From: Podospora bellae-mahoneyi
Lineage: Eukaryota; Ascomycota; Sordariomycetes; Sordariales; Podosporaceae
Reading direction: 5' to 3'
Assembly: GCF_035222275.1 (NCBI RefSeq)
Contig: NC_085882.1
Coordinates: 3,045,501-3,109,500, forward strand
Length of the DNA stretch: 64,000 nt
Part shown: positions 47,331 to 57,944 of the stretch, one piece after another
Numbering within the stretch: position 1 is the stretch's first letter
How the letters are laid out: every line of letters begins with the position of its first letter
Notes under the pieces: model-generated
Told to the model about the DNA's origin: nothing
What the model saw: only the letters and a program-made list of their open reading frames with translations
Databases searched by the model: none
Program-made: the position numbers and the translations under genes

Positions 47331-48275
47331 ATGGCCTCCCCCCCCTCAAAGATCAACATCCTCATTACCTCCTTCACAGGCTCCTCCCTCCCCCCAACCC
47401 TCTCCCTCGCCCTCCCCCCCTCAACCCCCATCTCAACCCTCATCACCACCCTCGACTCCCGCCTCCCCTCCTCCTCCTCCCTCCTCTGCACCCGCCAACT
47501 CCTCCTAACAACCCTCTCCTCCACCTACCTTCCCCCCTCCTCCCCCTCCCCCATCTCTTCCTTACTCTCCTCACAAAAAGATGACTTCCTCACCCTCCGC
47601 CTCTCAGCCCCCCTCTGCGGCGGCAAAGGCGGCTTCGGCTCCCAACTCCGCGCAGCAGGAGGCCGCATGTCCAAGCGCAAAAAAACCCAAGAAGACAACG
47701 GCTCCTCCCGCAACCTCAACGGCCGAAGGCTACGGACCGTCACCGAGGCGAAAGCACTCGCCGAGTACCTTGCTATCAAACCTGAGATGGACAAGAAGGA
47801 AAGGGAGGCGCGCAAGAAGAGGTGGGAGCAGATTGTGGAGATGACGGAGAGGAAGCAAGAGGAGATCAAATATGGCAGTAAAAAGGTTGGGTTGGATGGG
47901 AAGTGGGTGGAGGAGAAGGAGGTGGGGGAGGAGAGGATGAGGGAGGCGGTTGCAGAGGCGATGAGGAGGGGGTTGGTGGTTGATAATCTTTTGGGGACGT
48001 CGGTGGGAAGTAGTGGATCTGGCTCGGGTTCGGGAGAGGAGGAGGAGGAGGATAGGGAGATGGGGGATGGTAGCGAGGGGGGTGAGGAGCACAGTCAAGG
48101 GTCGAAAGAGACGACGCCGCCTTCGGAGGTTGAGCCTGAGGCTGACACGGCAAAGGTGGATGGTAAAGGGAAGGGGAAGGAGAAGGAGGTGGTGAAGCCG
48201 GTGGAGAAACCTCAGGCGAGGACTTTTTTCGGCTTTGATGAGGATGATGAGTTTATGAGCTCTGATGAGGAGTGA
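47331..48275 (+). CDS. SDE2: Splicing/genome-stability factor Sde2
   Basis: A single exon of 314 residues from the ATG at 47331 (TCAAAATGGC, a good initiation context). An N-terminal ubiquitin-like fold (about 1-95) ends in CGG|KGGFGS near residues 96-103, the hallmark of Sde2. In fission yeast the ubiquitin-like part is cut off after GG and the lysine-led C-terminal fragment joins the spliceosome to help excise certain introns. The C-terminal part has a charged helical region (PEMDKKEREARKKRWEQIVE) and an acidic tail ending GFDEDDEFMSSDEE. An in-frame ATG at 47202 would add 43 basic residues. The gene is convergent with COX12. Confidence 0.9.
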   Translation: MASPPSKINILITSFTGSSLPPTLSLALPPSTPISTLITTLDSRLPSSSSLLCTRQLLLTTLSSTYLPPSSPSPISSLLSSQKDDFLTLRLSAPLCGGKGGFGSQLRAAGGRMSKRKKTQEDNGSSRNLNGRRLRTVTEAKALAEYLAIKPEMDKKEREARKKRWEQIVEMTERKQEEIKYGSKKVGLDGKWVEEKEVGEERMREAVAEAMRRGLVVDNLLGTSVGSSGSGSGSGEEEEEDREMGDGSEGGEEHSQGSKETTPPSEVEPEADTAKVDGKGKGKEKEVVKPVEKPQARTFFGFDEDDEFMSSDEE

Positions 48276-48997
48276 ACATTTGAACTGAAAAGGGAACTGT
48301 GGAAATCGAGCGAGAATCTGTATCAATTTGTATTACTGGGACATCATGGGAGGAGGGCATTCAAAGCGTACTATTTGGCAGCGGTTTGTACTTGGGTTTG
48401 GCGGAACGGGTTATAAGGTTCATAAACGGATTTGTGATACCAGGCTATCAGCACGTAATTTACACATCAATCTTTGTGCTTTCTTTGACTTTGGATGTCG
48501 AACGAGATACGAACTGGAAACGAATATTTTCTTGCGGGGTGCGGTCTTGGGAGCGAGATCCAATGGCGGTTGACGAAGCCCGTCATAGGTTCATGCAAGG
48601 GGGTTCTGATACCAGCCAGCCTGTACATAGCTGACAAGCACCATATTACCTTACCCATGTTCCCAAGGCGGCAATGCGGTGCGCTGTAGGAACAACCTCT
48701 CAATGTGATATTGTACAAGCACATCTACAGTCAACATACCAGACGACCAGGAGCCGAAAAGGGGGCGAACCAAAACCCACGTCTTTCTCAAAATTCTATA
48801 TGCCTGACCCTCACACACAACTCCCCTGAGTTTACTACCAATGATGGCATTTTTCTCTAGTGTCACAAAAGGTAATTTTGTTTGGGGGGCCGCCGTCGCC
48901 GTTCTCCATTAGCTCCTAGCTTCCTTACTCTCCGTTTCTCTGCACGCAATGCTGGGCAGTAGTGTTTAATCCAACTTTCCCATCTCGAAAAGCACGC
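48276..48997. other. Convergent intergenic region SDE2 / COX12
   Basis: 722 bp between two stop codons. ORFs open on both strands near 48300-48630 show no recognisable domain. It presumably holds both 3' UTRs. Confidence 0.5.
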
Positions 48998-49851
48998 TTA
49001 CTCGAGCTTGACGGGGAAGTTGCCAGCCTCTGTTGGGTATGTCAGTCATCTTTTCAAGCCAGAGAGGTGGAAATGAAACAGGAAGCTTACCTCTCTGGGC
49101 GTCCCACCGTTCATACCAACCGCTAGGGCACAGAGACCGGTAGGCGAGCCAGAACTGCGCATGCGGGTTAGTTATCAGCTGATAGGTTGATAGGGGGTAA
49201 TATATAGGGGGCTACGGACCTGGCGGCAGGGAGCGAAATCCTCACCCTTGGCGAGGATGCACTTGTGGTAGTCGACGTAGTTCTGCCAGCAGTGCTTGGT
49301 CTGGTTGGTGTTGGGGAAACGGGCGTCGACACCTATAGAAGAAATCCATCATGTCAGAGGTTCTGTTTCGCGGCTCAAAATAATTCCTCCTGCTTTGTTT
49401 TCCGGCGTGACGTCGGCTTCCACGTGGAATTGTGGCGATCCCCCTTCTCCAGCATCTGAGTTGTTGAAAGCGTCGGTGTCGGCAGCCGGTCCATGTGTCG
49501 TCGTTCCGTCATAACCATTCGTCATCGTCATCGGCCCAGCTCCCCAAGCTCAATCATCCCCATTTCAATCCAGCTCTCAATTCCATTTCCCTCGGCAACC
49601 AATGCGACACTCTCGGGCTTCAATCGGGGCAGAAAAAGAGATTTATGCATACCAGCTGTCGCGGATGTTAGCAAAGTGTCGTTGTTGTCCCAAAATCAGA
49701 CCATGTTGTTTTTTTTCTCCCCCCCATCCTCCTCCTCTTTTACCGCGGGAATTTACAGCTTTGCGGGCACTTCGGTAGCACATGGGAGGAACTGGACAAA
49801 CGTACCGGTGACGAACTTGAAGGGCTTGGTAACGCGCTCCTCGTCAGACAT
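48998..49851 (-). CDS. COX12: Cytochrome c oxidase subunit VIb (Cox12) with 3-nt microexon
   Basis: Exons are the complement of 48998-49029, 49091-49154, 49220-49332, 49653-49655 and 49806-49851 (85 residues). The product reads [29 protein letters not shown], then [11 protein letters not shown] (CX9C) and [12 protein letters not shown] (CX10C), the twin-cysteine pattern oxidised by Mia40 in the intermembrane space. Cox12 lies on the intermembrane face of complex IV. Exon 2 is only CTG (49653-49655), flanked by CAG on one side and GTATGC on the other. It supplies the alanine codon bases (G+CT) and the first base of the next glycine. Skipping it would keep the frame and remove that alanine. The other introns are 61-65 nt. 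The gene is divergent from the B12D/NDUFA4-like gene. Confidence 0.92.
49653..49655 (-). other. COX12: Three-nucleotide microexon of COX12
   Basis: On the minus strand the three bases CTG follow GCTAACATCCGCGACAG (branch site plus acceptor) and precede GTATGC (donor). The flanking introns are 150 and 320 nt. Inclusion gives the junction T-A-G-V. Confidence 0.75.
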
Positions 49852-50410
49852 TTTGGCGGTTTATTGATTTGTGGTTGTGGTTGAGGGGAGAACAACGACC
49901 GGGGGGGGCGTGGGAGTTTTGGTGAGAGGGGTTTGGAAAGTACGCTGTTCGATAATGGTTCGGAGAGATGATGAGAGGTAGGTATGGATAGGAGCTCTCG
50001 GGTTGGCTGGCTTGTGCTCTTGGCTGGAGCTTTTTTCGGTTCGGCTGTCCGCTGCTGCCACCGAGAGCTCTCTGATGCTTGGGCTTGTGTTCATGCAGTG
50101 CCAGTGCCAGTGCACGCACACTGATGACGGAAAGTGGGTCACTTTGACGGAGCTTCGCAGCGGTGATTGGAGGAATGGCTGCCTGAGGCACATGTTTTTC
50201 TTGGTGCAGGCAGAGAGTACGGAGTACAGTGTGGGCTGATATCGCTGACGGTGACTGGCTCTTGGCGGAATTAAACCCGCTTAGCTAGGTAAACCTTCCA
50301 ACTTGCCGAAGCTCCCCCCCCCCAGAGAATACCCGAAGAACTCCAAAAGACGTCGTCGACAGCCACACAGTCTACCCTCTCGAGGAACATCCCCACTCAG
50401 TCATTTCACA
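49852..50410. promoter_or_regulatory. Shared promoter of COX12 and NDUFA4-like gene
   Basis: 559 bp between divergent starts of two respiratory genes. ATTGG at 50166-50170 is a CCAATCA box on the minus strand, the type of site bound by HAP/CBF, which controls respiratory genes in fungi. A functional role is inferred. Confidence 0.45.
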
Positions 50411-50898
50411 ATGTTTGCTACGCGCTCTCTGCGGATGTTCCGGGCCACCCCCCGCATGATGCGGCCCATTCCCGTGAGTGCAACGACGAGAACAGTTTTG
50501 TGTTTTTTTGATTGCGTCAGAGCTAACTGTTTGGTGTTTATAGAAGGAGGAGCAGTCTGGTATGTGAAGGCAACGGGAAGAGGACGATATCTGGGCTAGG
50601 ATGACTCGACGACGCTGACACGAATTGAACCGATCTATGTAGCCCACACTGTCTCCCAGCGCCTCAGACGCCTTAAGAACATCCCCGCCGAGTTGATTCC
50701 CCTTGGTGAGCAGCCCACGATGTCTACCTTTGGTTATCCGGAACAAATACTCATACGACTGCAGGTGTCGTCGTCGGCTTCGCCGTCTGCGCGGCTTGCT
50801 ACTCCATCACCCGTCACTTGGTCGTTGACAAGACCATCCGTCTCAAGAGACAAAATCGCGCTGCCGACAGCCACGCCGCTGCCGGTGAGCACCACTGA
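50411..50898 (+). CDS. B12D/MLRQ (NDUFA4-like) respiratory subunit
   Basis: Exons 50411-50473, 50544-50559, 50643-50705 and 50765-50898 give 91 residues. Exon 2 has only 16 nt; all introns (70, 83 and 59 nt) start GTGAGY or GTATGT and end TAG or CAG. The first 21 residues are rich in Arg/Met and poor in acids (MFATRSLRMFRATPRMMRPI), a mitochondrial presequence. One membrane segment follows (about 47-64; PLGVVVGFAVCAACYSITR) and then a basic matrix- or IMS-facing tail (DKTIRLKRQNRAA). This is the pattern of the B12D/MLRQ family; mammalian NDUFA4 was first placed in complex I and later in complex IV. It shares a promoter with COX12, which favours complex IV. Confidence 0.8.
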
Positions 50899-51268
50899 GC
50901 TTAGACAAACAGCATTGGAGGTCAGAGCAGGAGGGTTCGTCTTTTCATTTTTAGACTTGGGAGGCGGCGGGGCGCCCTTTGTATATGATGGACAGGCTGG
51001 GTCGGTTTGGAGGGTGAAATCGACGTCTGATTCAAACGGGTAGCAATCCCCCTTTCTCTCAATGCGTGAAACAACAAAAGAACAATATGGCATTGCTCTC
51101 TTCTTTTTTCCCTTGAACTAACAAAAGGCCACCTTCTCCTAAACGCCGTAGCTATGCACACACTTTTTTCCCCCTTTGGGGCTGCAATATCAACATTGTT
51201 CCTCGATATCGTTGGTGATGTCATGGTGTAACCCCCTCGTGATCGTCAGTATAACTCAAATCATCTCT
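50899..51268. other. Convergent intergenic region
   Basis: 370 bp between the stop codons of the NDUFA4-like and RRM genes, presumably overlapping 3' UTRs. Nothing else is seen. Confidence 0.5.
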
Positions 51269-51854
51269 TCATTCTGGCTTAGGACCAGCAACATCCAGTC
51301 CCTCCAGTCCTTGCATTGGATCGTCTGCTCTGTTCTGAGCCTGCTCAGAGGCGAGCCTGTCCTCCTCACTGACGGCATTCTCGGCCAACCATCCCTCCTA
51401 TTTGTCATATAATTAGCACATATTTTCTCCTCGAACATCAAGAGATGGGGTCAAAACTCACCTGCTCCCAAACAGCAGTCTTACTCCCCAGCCCACCCGT
51501 CTGCGCGCTCTTTGGGATCTTGGCTGCGGAAACCTTGATAGTTCTCCCAAAGATCTCAGCTTGGTCCATGTTGTCGATCGCCTCCTTTGCGTCGGCCTCA
51601 TCCTCGAATTCAACGTAGGCAAAACCACGGTGAGTTGACTGTTGTTGTTGCTGTTGTTGGGGGCCTTTGCCGAGGAAGTCATTATTGTTGGACTTATTGT
51701 CAGCACCGTTGGGTCCGCGGCCGTCGTTTTTGGGGAGGGAGATGTCTGCTATTTCACCAAAGGGGAGGAAGGCTTCGGAGATGGTTTGCAGGGTTGCTTG
51801 GGGAGGGAGGTTGCCGACGTAGATGGTGGCTTTCCAGCGGGTTGCGTCCGACAT
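51269..51854 (-). CDS. RRM protein related to the Cyp33 (PPIE) RNA-binding domain
   Basis: Exons are the complement of 51269-51397 and 51462-51854 (173 residues); the 64-nt intron runs GTGAGT...CTAAT...TAG. One RNA-recognition motif occupies about residues 7-110, with RNP2 IYVGNL and RNP1 RGFAYVEF. The sequence IDNMDQAEIFGRTIKVSAAK closely resembles the RRM of cyclophilin E/Cyp33. The RRM is stretched by an Asn/Gly/Gln-rich loop of about 30 residues with a seven-Gln run between the two RNP motifs. No PPIase domain follows; the protein ends with an acidic tail (AENAVSEEDRLASEQ). A role in pre-mRNA processing is likely but not shown. The RRM-only architecture appears common in fungi. Confidence 0.85.
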
Positions 51855-52712
51855 TTTCGGGGGGTGGGAAGGGGATGTGTAAGTGGTAGTGAGTTTAACG
51901 GAGAGCAAGAGCTGTAAGGAGTGATGGTTTGGTGGTTGAGTCTTGGATTTTGGAAGAGGTGTGTATTGAGATATGTCGTTCGGCAGGCGGGATCAATGTC
52001 GACTTGATTGCCAGATATTCCACCGGATTAATACTCGAGAGCTATGATGTGGTGGTGAGTTGAGATGTTGGGTTGATTGATAGAGAGGCTGAAATCACGT
52101 GGAGTGAAGATTGCCTGGATGCAAGCTGCAGTGATGCCCCGCCAGAGCTTGGGGTTGCTTGTTCAGGGACCCCAAGCTCCCGTCATGGTTGGAGGCGGAT
52201 GTTTGACTGGACGAGGTGTTTTGAATTTAATTTGATCTGATGATCTACTCAAACAATCTTCTCTCGAGCTTTAGATTCGTCCCTCTTTTGGCAACTTAGC
52301 TACGAGAATATGGAATCTTTGTGCCCTTGATTTACATGTGTAAGAGTGAAACAAGGGTTAGGGTAACCCCACCTTGTTGGAAGGGACAGCTGCCAAAAAC
52401 TGGGGGCGGCATCACCCCCTGTGGGCGCCATACCTCGCAATGTTAGTTGGCGCCCTGGCTGCAATCTGGCAACTCGCCCAGCCAACATTCCCACCTTGAA
52501 CCTCCCAAACCACCACCTCACTCTCGTCCGCCCTCACGGCCTGACAGCTCTCTGGAGAAGAGCTCCCGGTGTTTTCTATAAGCGTCTCAAGCCAATTGCC
52601 ACTTCCCGTTTTTGTTCTAATTCCATAACGATAATCACCGAGAAACCCCTCTACCGCCGTGGTCGCTACGGAGTAACACGCCGTCTACCTATTCCACCGC
52701 CCACCGACCGTC
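51855..52712. promoter_or_regulatory. Divergent promoter RRM gene / SEC31
   Basis: 858 bp between divergent starts. No gene or assignable motif is seen; the SEC31 side is C-rich. Confidence 0.5.
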
Positions 52713-55700
52713 ATGGTCCGCCTGAGAGAGATCCCGCGGACCGGGGCCTTTGCCTGGTCGCCCGGTTCTGACGCCCTCGTCGTCACCGGCACCCGCTCCG
52801 GCGCAGTCGACGCCGACTTCTCCGACGAGACCAAGCTCGAGCTGTGGGACCTCAACCTCGATTCCCAAGAACAGGGGCTCGAGCTCCAGCCGATAGCTAC
52901 CATCAGCACAGAGTCCAGGTACATACTAGATCGAGATAGCCGCACCACCATAGAGCTACCTGACCAGACAAACTGACGGGGTGGCATCACAGATTCTACG
53001 ATATAGCATGGGGTGCCCCAAGTGACGAGCACCCATTGGGTGTTGTTGCCGGCGCAATGGAGGATGGATCCCTGCAGCTGTGGGATGCCCAGAAGCTCAA
53101 GGACAGCGAAGATGCCCTGATTTCACGCACGACAAAGCACACCGGCCCTGTCAAGTCACTCCAATTCAACCCCCTGAGACCACACGTTCTCGCCACGGCT
53201 GGCTCAAAGGGCGAACTCTTCATCTGGGACGTTAACGACACCTCGACCGCTTTCCGTCTTGGCACCGCCGCCGCCCAGGATATCGAGTGCGTGGCATGGA
53301 ACAGGAAGGTTTCCAACATTTTGGCGGCCGGAAGTGCCGGGGGATTTGTCTCAGTCTGGGATCTCAAGACGAAGAAGCTGTCCTTGACCTTGACACCCAG
53401 AGACCGCAAGCCCGTCAGTGCGATCGCTTGGGACCCGAACAACTCGACGAGCCTCCTTACCGCAACGTCCGATGACACTAGCCCAGTTATTTCTCTCTGG
53501 AATCTGAGAAACTCGCAGGTTCCCGAGAAGACCCTTCAGGGCCACGATCAGGGCATTCTGTCTCTGTCTTGGTGCCAACAGGATCCAGGCCTGTTGATTT
53601 CTTGCGGCAAGGACAACCGATCACTCGTGTGGAACCCGCAGACCGGAGAGCGGTATGGCGAGTTCCCCGAGGCCACCAACTGGGCTTTCTCGACACGTTT
53701 CAACCCTGTCAACCCCAACTTGTCCGCCATTGCGTCTTTTGATGGCAAGATCACCATCCACACTCTGCAAAACACCAACCCTTCTACGGCGCCAGTGCCC
53801 CAAAACAGCTTGGACGATGATGACTTCTTCTCCAAGGCCCCGACCCAGCTTCAGACCACCTCTTTCTCTCTCCCTAGGGCTCCCAACTGGTTTGAGCGCC
53901 CTGTCAGCGTATCCTTTGGCTACGGTGGTAAGCTTGTCATTCTCCGCAAGAACGATACGCCCGCTGGTCAGCCCAGGTCTTCCAAGATCCAGATTGTTGG
54001 GTTCTCTGTAGACTCAGACATTGGATCTGCCACCGAGAAGTTTGAGGAGGCCTTTAAGAGTGGCGATCTCGCTGGCATCTGTGAGTCGCAGATTGAGTCT
54101 GCCAAGACGGAGGAGGAGAAGGCCGAATGGCAGGTGTTGAAGACCCTGAGCGCCTCAGATGGCCGTACCAAGATTGTAGAGTATCTTGGCTACTCCAAGG
54201 AAGAAGAGGAGGAGTCCAACGGGGCTGAAGAATCCGAGACTGCCGAGACCACCGAGACCAAGGAGGAAACAGAAGAGACCGGCTTGGCTCCTCCCCAAGC
54301 CAATGGCGACGGCAAGAGGAAGCACAAGCGTGTGACGAGCATGTGGGGTGATGTAGATGATGGCGAGGACTTCTTGTCCGATTTGCCTGCCACCAAGGGC
54401 GCCAGAACCGACAACCCGTTCCACCTCCTGAGCGAGGGCAACACCCACCTCGAGGACAAGATTACCAAGGCCATTATCCTGGGCAAGTTCGAAAAGGCCG
54501 TCAACATCTGCTTGAAGGAGAACAGGATCGCCGATGCCTTCATTCTTGCTAACTGCGGTGGAAAGGATCTCGTCGACAAGGTCCAAACCGCTTACCTCGC
54601 GCAGAAGAAGGGTGCCCCCAGCTATCTCCGCGTGATCAACTCGATCATTGGAAAGAACCTTTGGGATGTCGTCTACAATGCCGACCTCGCCAACTGGAAG
54701 GAGACTATGGTTACTCTCTGCACCTTTGCTGATCCCTCCGAATTCCCTGATCTCTGCGAAGCACTTGGAGATCGCATCTACGAGTCCGGGTCGCGAAACG
54801 ATGCTTCTTTCTGCTACCTTGTCGGCTCCAAGCTGGAGAAGGTGGTGGACATCTGGATCGCTCAGCTCAAGGAGGCCGAGGAGGCTGGACTGAAGGAGTC
54901 CACTAATGATTCGACTTTCTCGGTCCACGCCAGATCGCTGCAGCAGTTTATCGAGAAGGTTACCATGTTCCGTGCGGTGACCAAGTTCACCGATGAGGAG
55001 AAGAACCTCACCGGCGGCTGGAAGCTCGAGGCTCTGTACAACAAGTATACAGAGTATGCTGATATTGCCGCTGCCCATGGCCAGCTGGCGATCGCTCAAA
55101 AGTACCTCGACCTCCTCCCCAACGAGTTCCCTGCTGCCGAGGTTGCGAGAAACCGTGTCAAGCTTGCCACTCAGAAGGCTGCTCCCCAGCCTGCTGCCGC
55201 TGCTACTCGGGCTCCTGCCTCTCGCGCGGCTTCTCGCGCCCCTGCGCCTCTGGGTTATCAACAGGCCGCCCCTGTTGCCCCTGTTGCCGCCACACCCGCC
55301 AATCCATATGCTCCTCCTGTTCAGGCTCAGCAGCGCGCTCCCGTTCAGAACCCATATGGGTCTCAGTACGCCCCTCCAGGTGTCTCCCCATACGCTCCTC
55401 AAGGTCAGGGATACGCGCCTTCTCCTCCTGTAGGCGGTGGGTATGCACCTCCCGTTCAGTCTTTCACCTCGGCTGGCCCCCCACCTAGAAATACTGGGCC
55501 CCCGCCCCAGATCAAGAAGGACGTTGGTGCTTGGAATGATCTCCCAGAGTCTATGGCGGCGAAGAAGCCTCCTCCTCGGAGGTCTACCCCAAGTGTCGCC
55601 CCGGTCACCTCGCCTTATGGTGGCCCCGCGGGTTTGACCAGCCCTCCCCCCGTTGGCCCCTATCAGCGAGGAGCACCAACACCACCACCTCCTCCTCCCA

Positions 55701-56622
55701 AGGGCCCTGCACCCCCTCGCAACACGGCTTCTCCTTTGACTGGGCCCCCGCAGGTTGGCCAACAGCTGCCGTACAGACCCGGGTCGGCCTCTTCCCATGC
55801 TTCCACCAACCCGTACGCGCCTCCACAACCCCAGGTGGCACCTCCGCTGCCATCACCCATGGCTGTTCCCCGGACAGCATCGCCATACAACCCCCCTCCC
55901 GCTGGTGCCCCTGCCCCGAGCAGATACGCCCCGGCACCAGCGCCGCAAACCTATAGCCAGCCCCTGACGTCCACCCCACTTGCTCCTCCCCCGTCCAACC
56001 CGTACGCCCCTGCGCCCGTTGCACACCAGTCGGCACCACCCGTCGGCCAGTACGCACCTCCTCCTCCCCAGGGCGGCCGGCCACCAGTGGGGCCTCCACC
56101 CAGCGCCGGTCCTCCCCGTGCTCCCGTAGGACCCCCACCAGCTGGCGGACCGCCCCGTGCTTCCCCTGCCCCGGCTGCGGCTGCCCCTCCACCGCCAGCG
56201 GTGGCCAAGCCCAGACATCCCGCCGGTGACCGGTCTCACATCCCTCCCAGCGCTCAGCAGCTGGTGGAAATCTTTAGCCAGGACATGCAGAGAGTAGCAG
56301 CCAAGGCTCCCGCTTCGTTCGCGCCGCAGGTCAAGGACACGCAGAAGCGTCTGGGTCTTCTCTTTGACCATCTCAACAATGAGGAGCTCGTCCAGCCAGA
56401 CACGATTGCGCAGCTGGCTCAGTTGGCGGATGCTCTTGCCAGCAAGAACTACGACGTCGCGAGCAAGATCCAGGTGGACATTCAAAGGGAGAAGACTGAG
56501 CAGTGCGGACAGTGGATGGTAAGTTGTTCTTTTGATTGATGGTGACTATAAAGTTGATTGCTGACTGAGTGTTGCAGGTTGGTGTGAAGCGGTTGATCAG
56601 CATGAGCAAGGCGACTCCTTGA
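52713..56622 (+). CDS. SEC31: COPII outer-coat protein Sec31
   Basis: Exons 52713-52918, 52993-56518 and 56578-56622 give 1258 residues, the usual Sec31 length. The start [17 protein letters not shown] leads into an N-terminal WD40 propeller (about 1-330; [42 protein letters not shown]). An alpha-solenoid ACE1 region (about 540-790; [20 protein letters not shown]) is followed by a long proline-rich region (about 800-1140) with PYAPP repeats that contacts Sec23 and stimulates Sar1 GTPase activity. A helical C-terminal domain closes the protein. Sec13-Sec31 forms the outer cage of vesicles leaving the ER. The last exon codes for only 14 residues ([14 protein letters not shown]). Codon use is C-rich throughout, as in highly expressed genes. 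Confidence 0.97.
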
Positions 56623-57056
56623 GCGGTTGATGGTTGGTAATTTTGCAGGAATGGAAAAGCAGGAGCGGGTGGTTTTGTGCTTGGTAGTGTTGGCAGTAGT
56701 ACAATATAGCTTGCTGTTATGTGTTGGAGTGAATTTTCATCTTTTTATCTTAGGACTTTATGAATGAATCACAGTCTTCAAGTTTTGAGCGGTTGTCTGG
56801 CCGCTGTTTTCCTCCGTGTAAACTGTGCAAGTGTGTGCGTGGCAACTGCTTTATCCCGAAACCTGACCCCGCAATTATTAGCAACGTGAGCCACTCACTC
56901 ACTCACACACCCGCTTTCGACGGTTCTTACACCTTCCATGTCAACAACATTGACTTGATTACAACCTCAACCACACCAACATCTATCTCACTTTTACTTT
57001 TTCACCTTTTTATTTTATTTCATCACGGGTGAGAAGAAGGAAAGGAGGGAAGGAAA
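56623..57056. other. SEC31 3' UTR and PITH-gene leader
   Basis: 434 bp between same-strand genes. The first part is T/G-rich, the last part CT/CA-rich leader-like sequence. Nothing else is seen. Confidence 0.5.
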
Positions 57057-57888
57057 ATGTCCCACCACTGCCACGACGAACACCACGACCACTCTCATGG
57101 CGGGGAGGGAGAACATGACCACAGCGACGACATCACGCCCGCGCTGCAGTTTTCGTTGTACCAGCACATTGACTTTGACGGGGTGACGACGCTGAATGAG
57201 GCTACTTATGGGTCAGGGAAGGAGGTGCTGAAGAAGACGTGGGCGGAGAGGTTGAGGGTTGAGCCTGAGGTTGAGAGCGATGGGGATGAGCAGTTGTTGG
57301 TGAATGTGCCGTACGTATTCCTACTGTTTTTTTTTTCTTCTCCTGTTTGGGTATAAGAAAGAAGTGAAAACTGTATGGCTTTGGAAGTTGGCTGATTTTG
57401 TGAGGGAAGATTTACCGGACAGGTCAAGCTGCATAGTATCTTGTTGAGGACATCAGACAGTGATTCTGCGCCAAAGACGATGAAAGTTATCATCAACAGG
57501 GATGATGTCGATTTTGATGTTGCTGAAAGCGCAACCGCGACGCAGGAGTTTGAATTAGCCCGGACGGGGGAGGTGCAGGAGATTGCGGTGGTGAGGTCCC
57601 CTTTCACTTCATACAAAATAAAATGCTGAGAGACTAAAAAAAAAAAAATTTTTTAAAAAAAAGAGAAGAGCCCGCTTCAACGCCGTCCGCCGCCTGTCCC
57701 TCTTCTTCCCCGACAACTTTGGCGACGGAGACGAGGACGTCACGAGGATATCGTACATTGGTTTCAAGGGGGAGTGGATGCAGCTGGGACGAGCACCGGC
57801 AAATATCCTGTACGAGGCGGCGGCGAACCCGAGTGATCACAAGGTTAAGGGGGTGGGGGTTAACCAGATGGGAAGTGACATTCAGTAG
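57057..57888 (+). CDS. PITH-domain protein (TXNL1 C-terminal type)
   Basis: Exons 57057-57310, 57410-57590 and 57664-57888 give 219 residues. After a remarkable His/Asp-rich N-terminus (11 His among residues 1-23) comes the PITH fold: LVNVPFTGQVKLHSILL, then FELARTGEVQEIAV, RRARFNAVRRLSLFF and RISYIGFKGEW. PITH is the proteasome-interacting domain of thioredoxin-like 1; stand-alone PITH proteins are found in fungi. No thioredoxin domain is present. Both introns end in AAG rather than CAG or TAG: intron 1 in GGGAAG, intron 2 in an A-run. Using the CAG 14 nt further on would break the frame. The gene is convergent with the JLP2 gene, with only 56 bp between stops. Confidence 0.88.
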
Positions 57889-57944
57889 TAAGAGTCAATT
57901 CCTGAATAAAATGGGGGGTTGATTTGTTAGAGACAAAAAAAACA

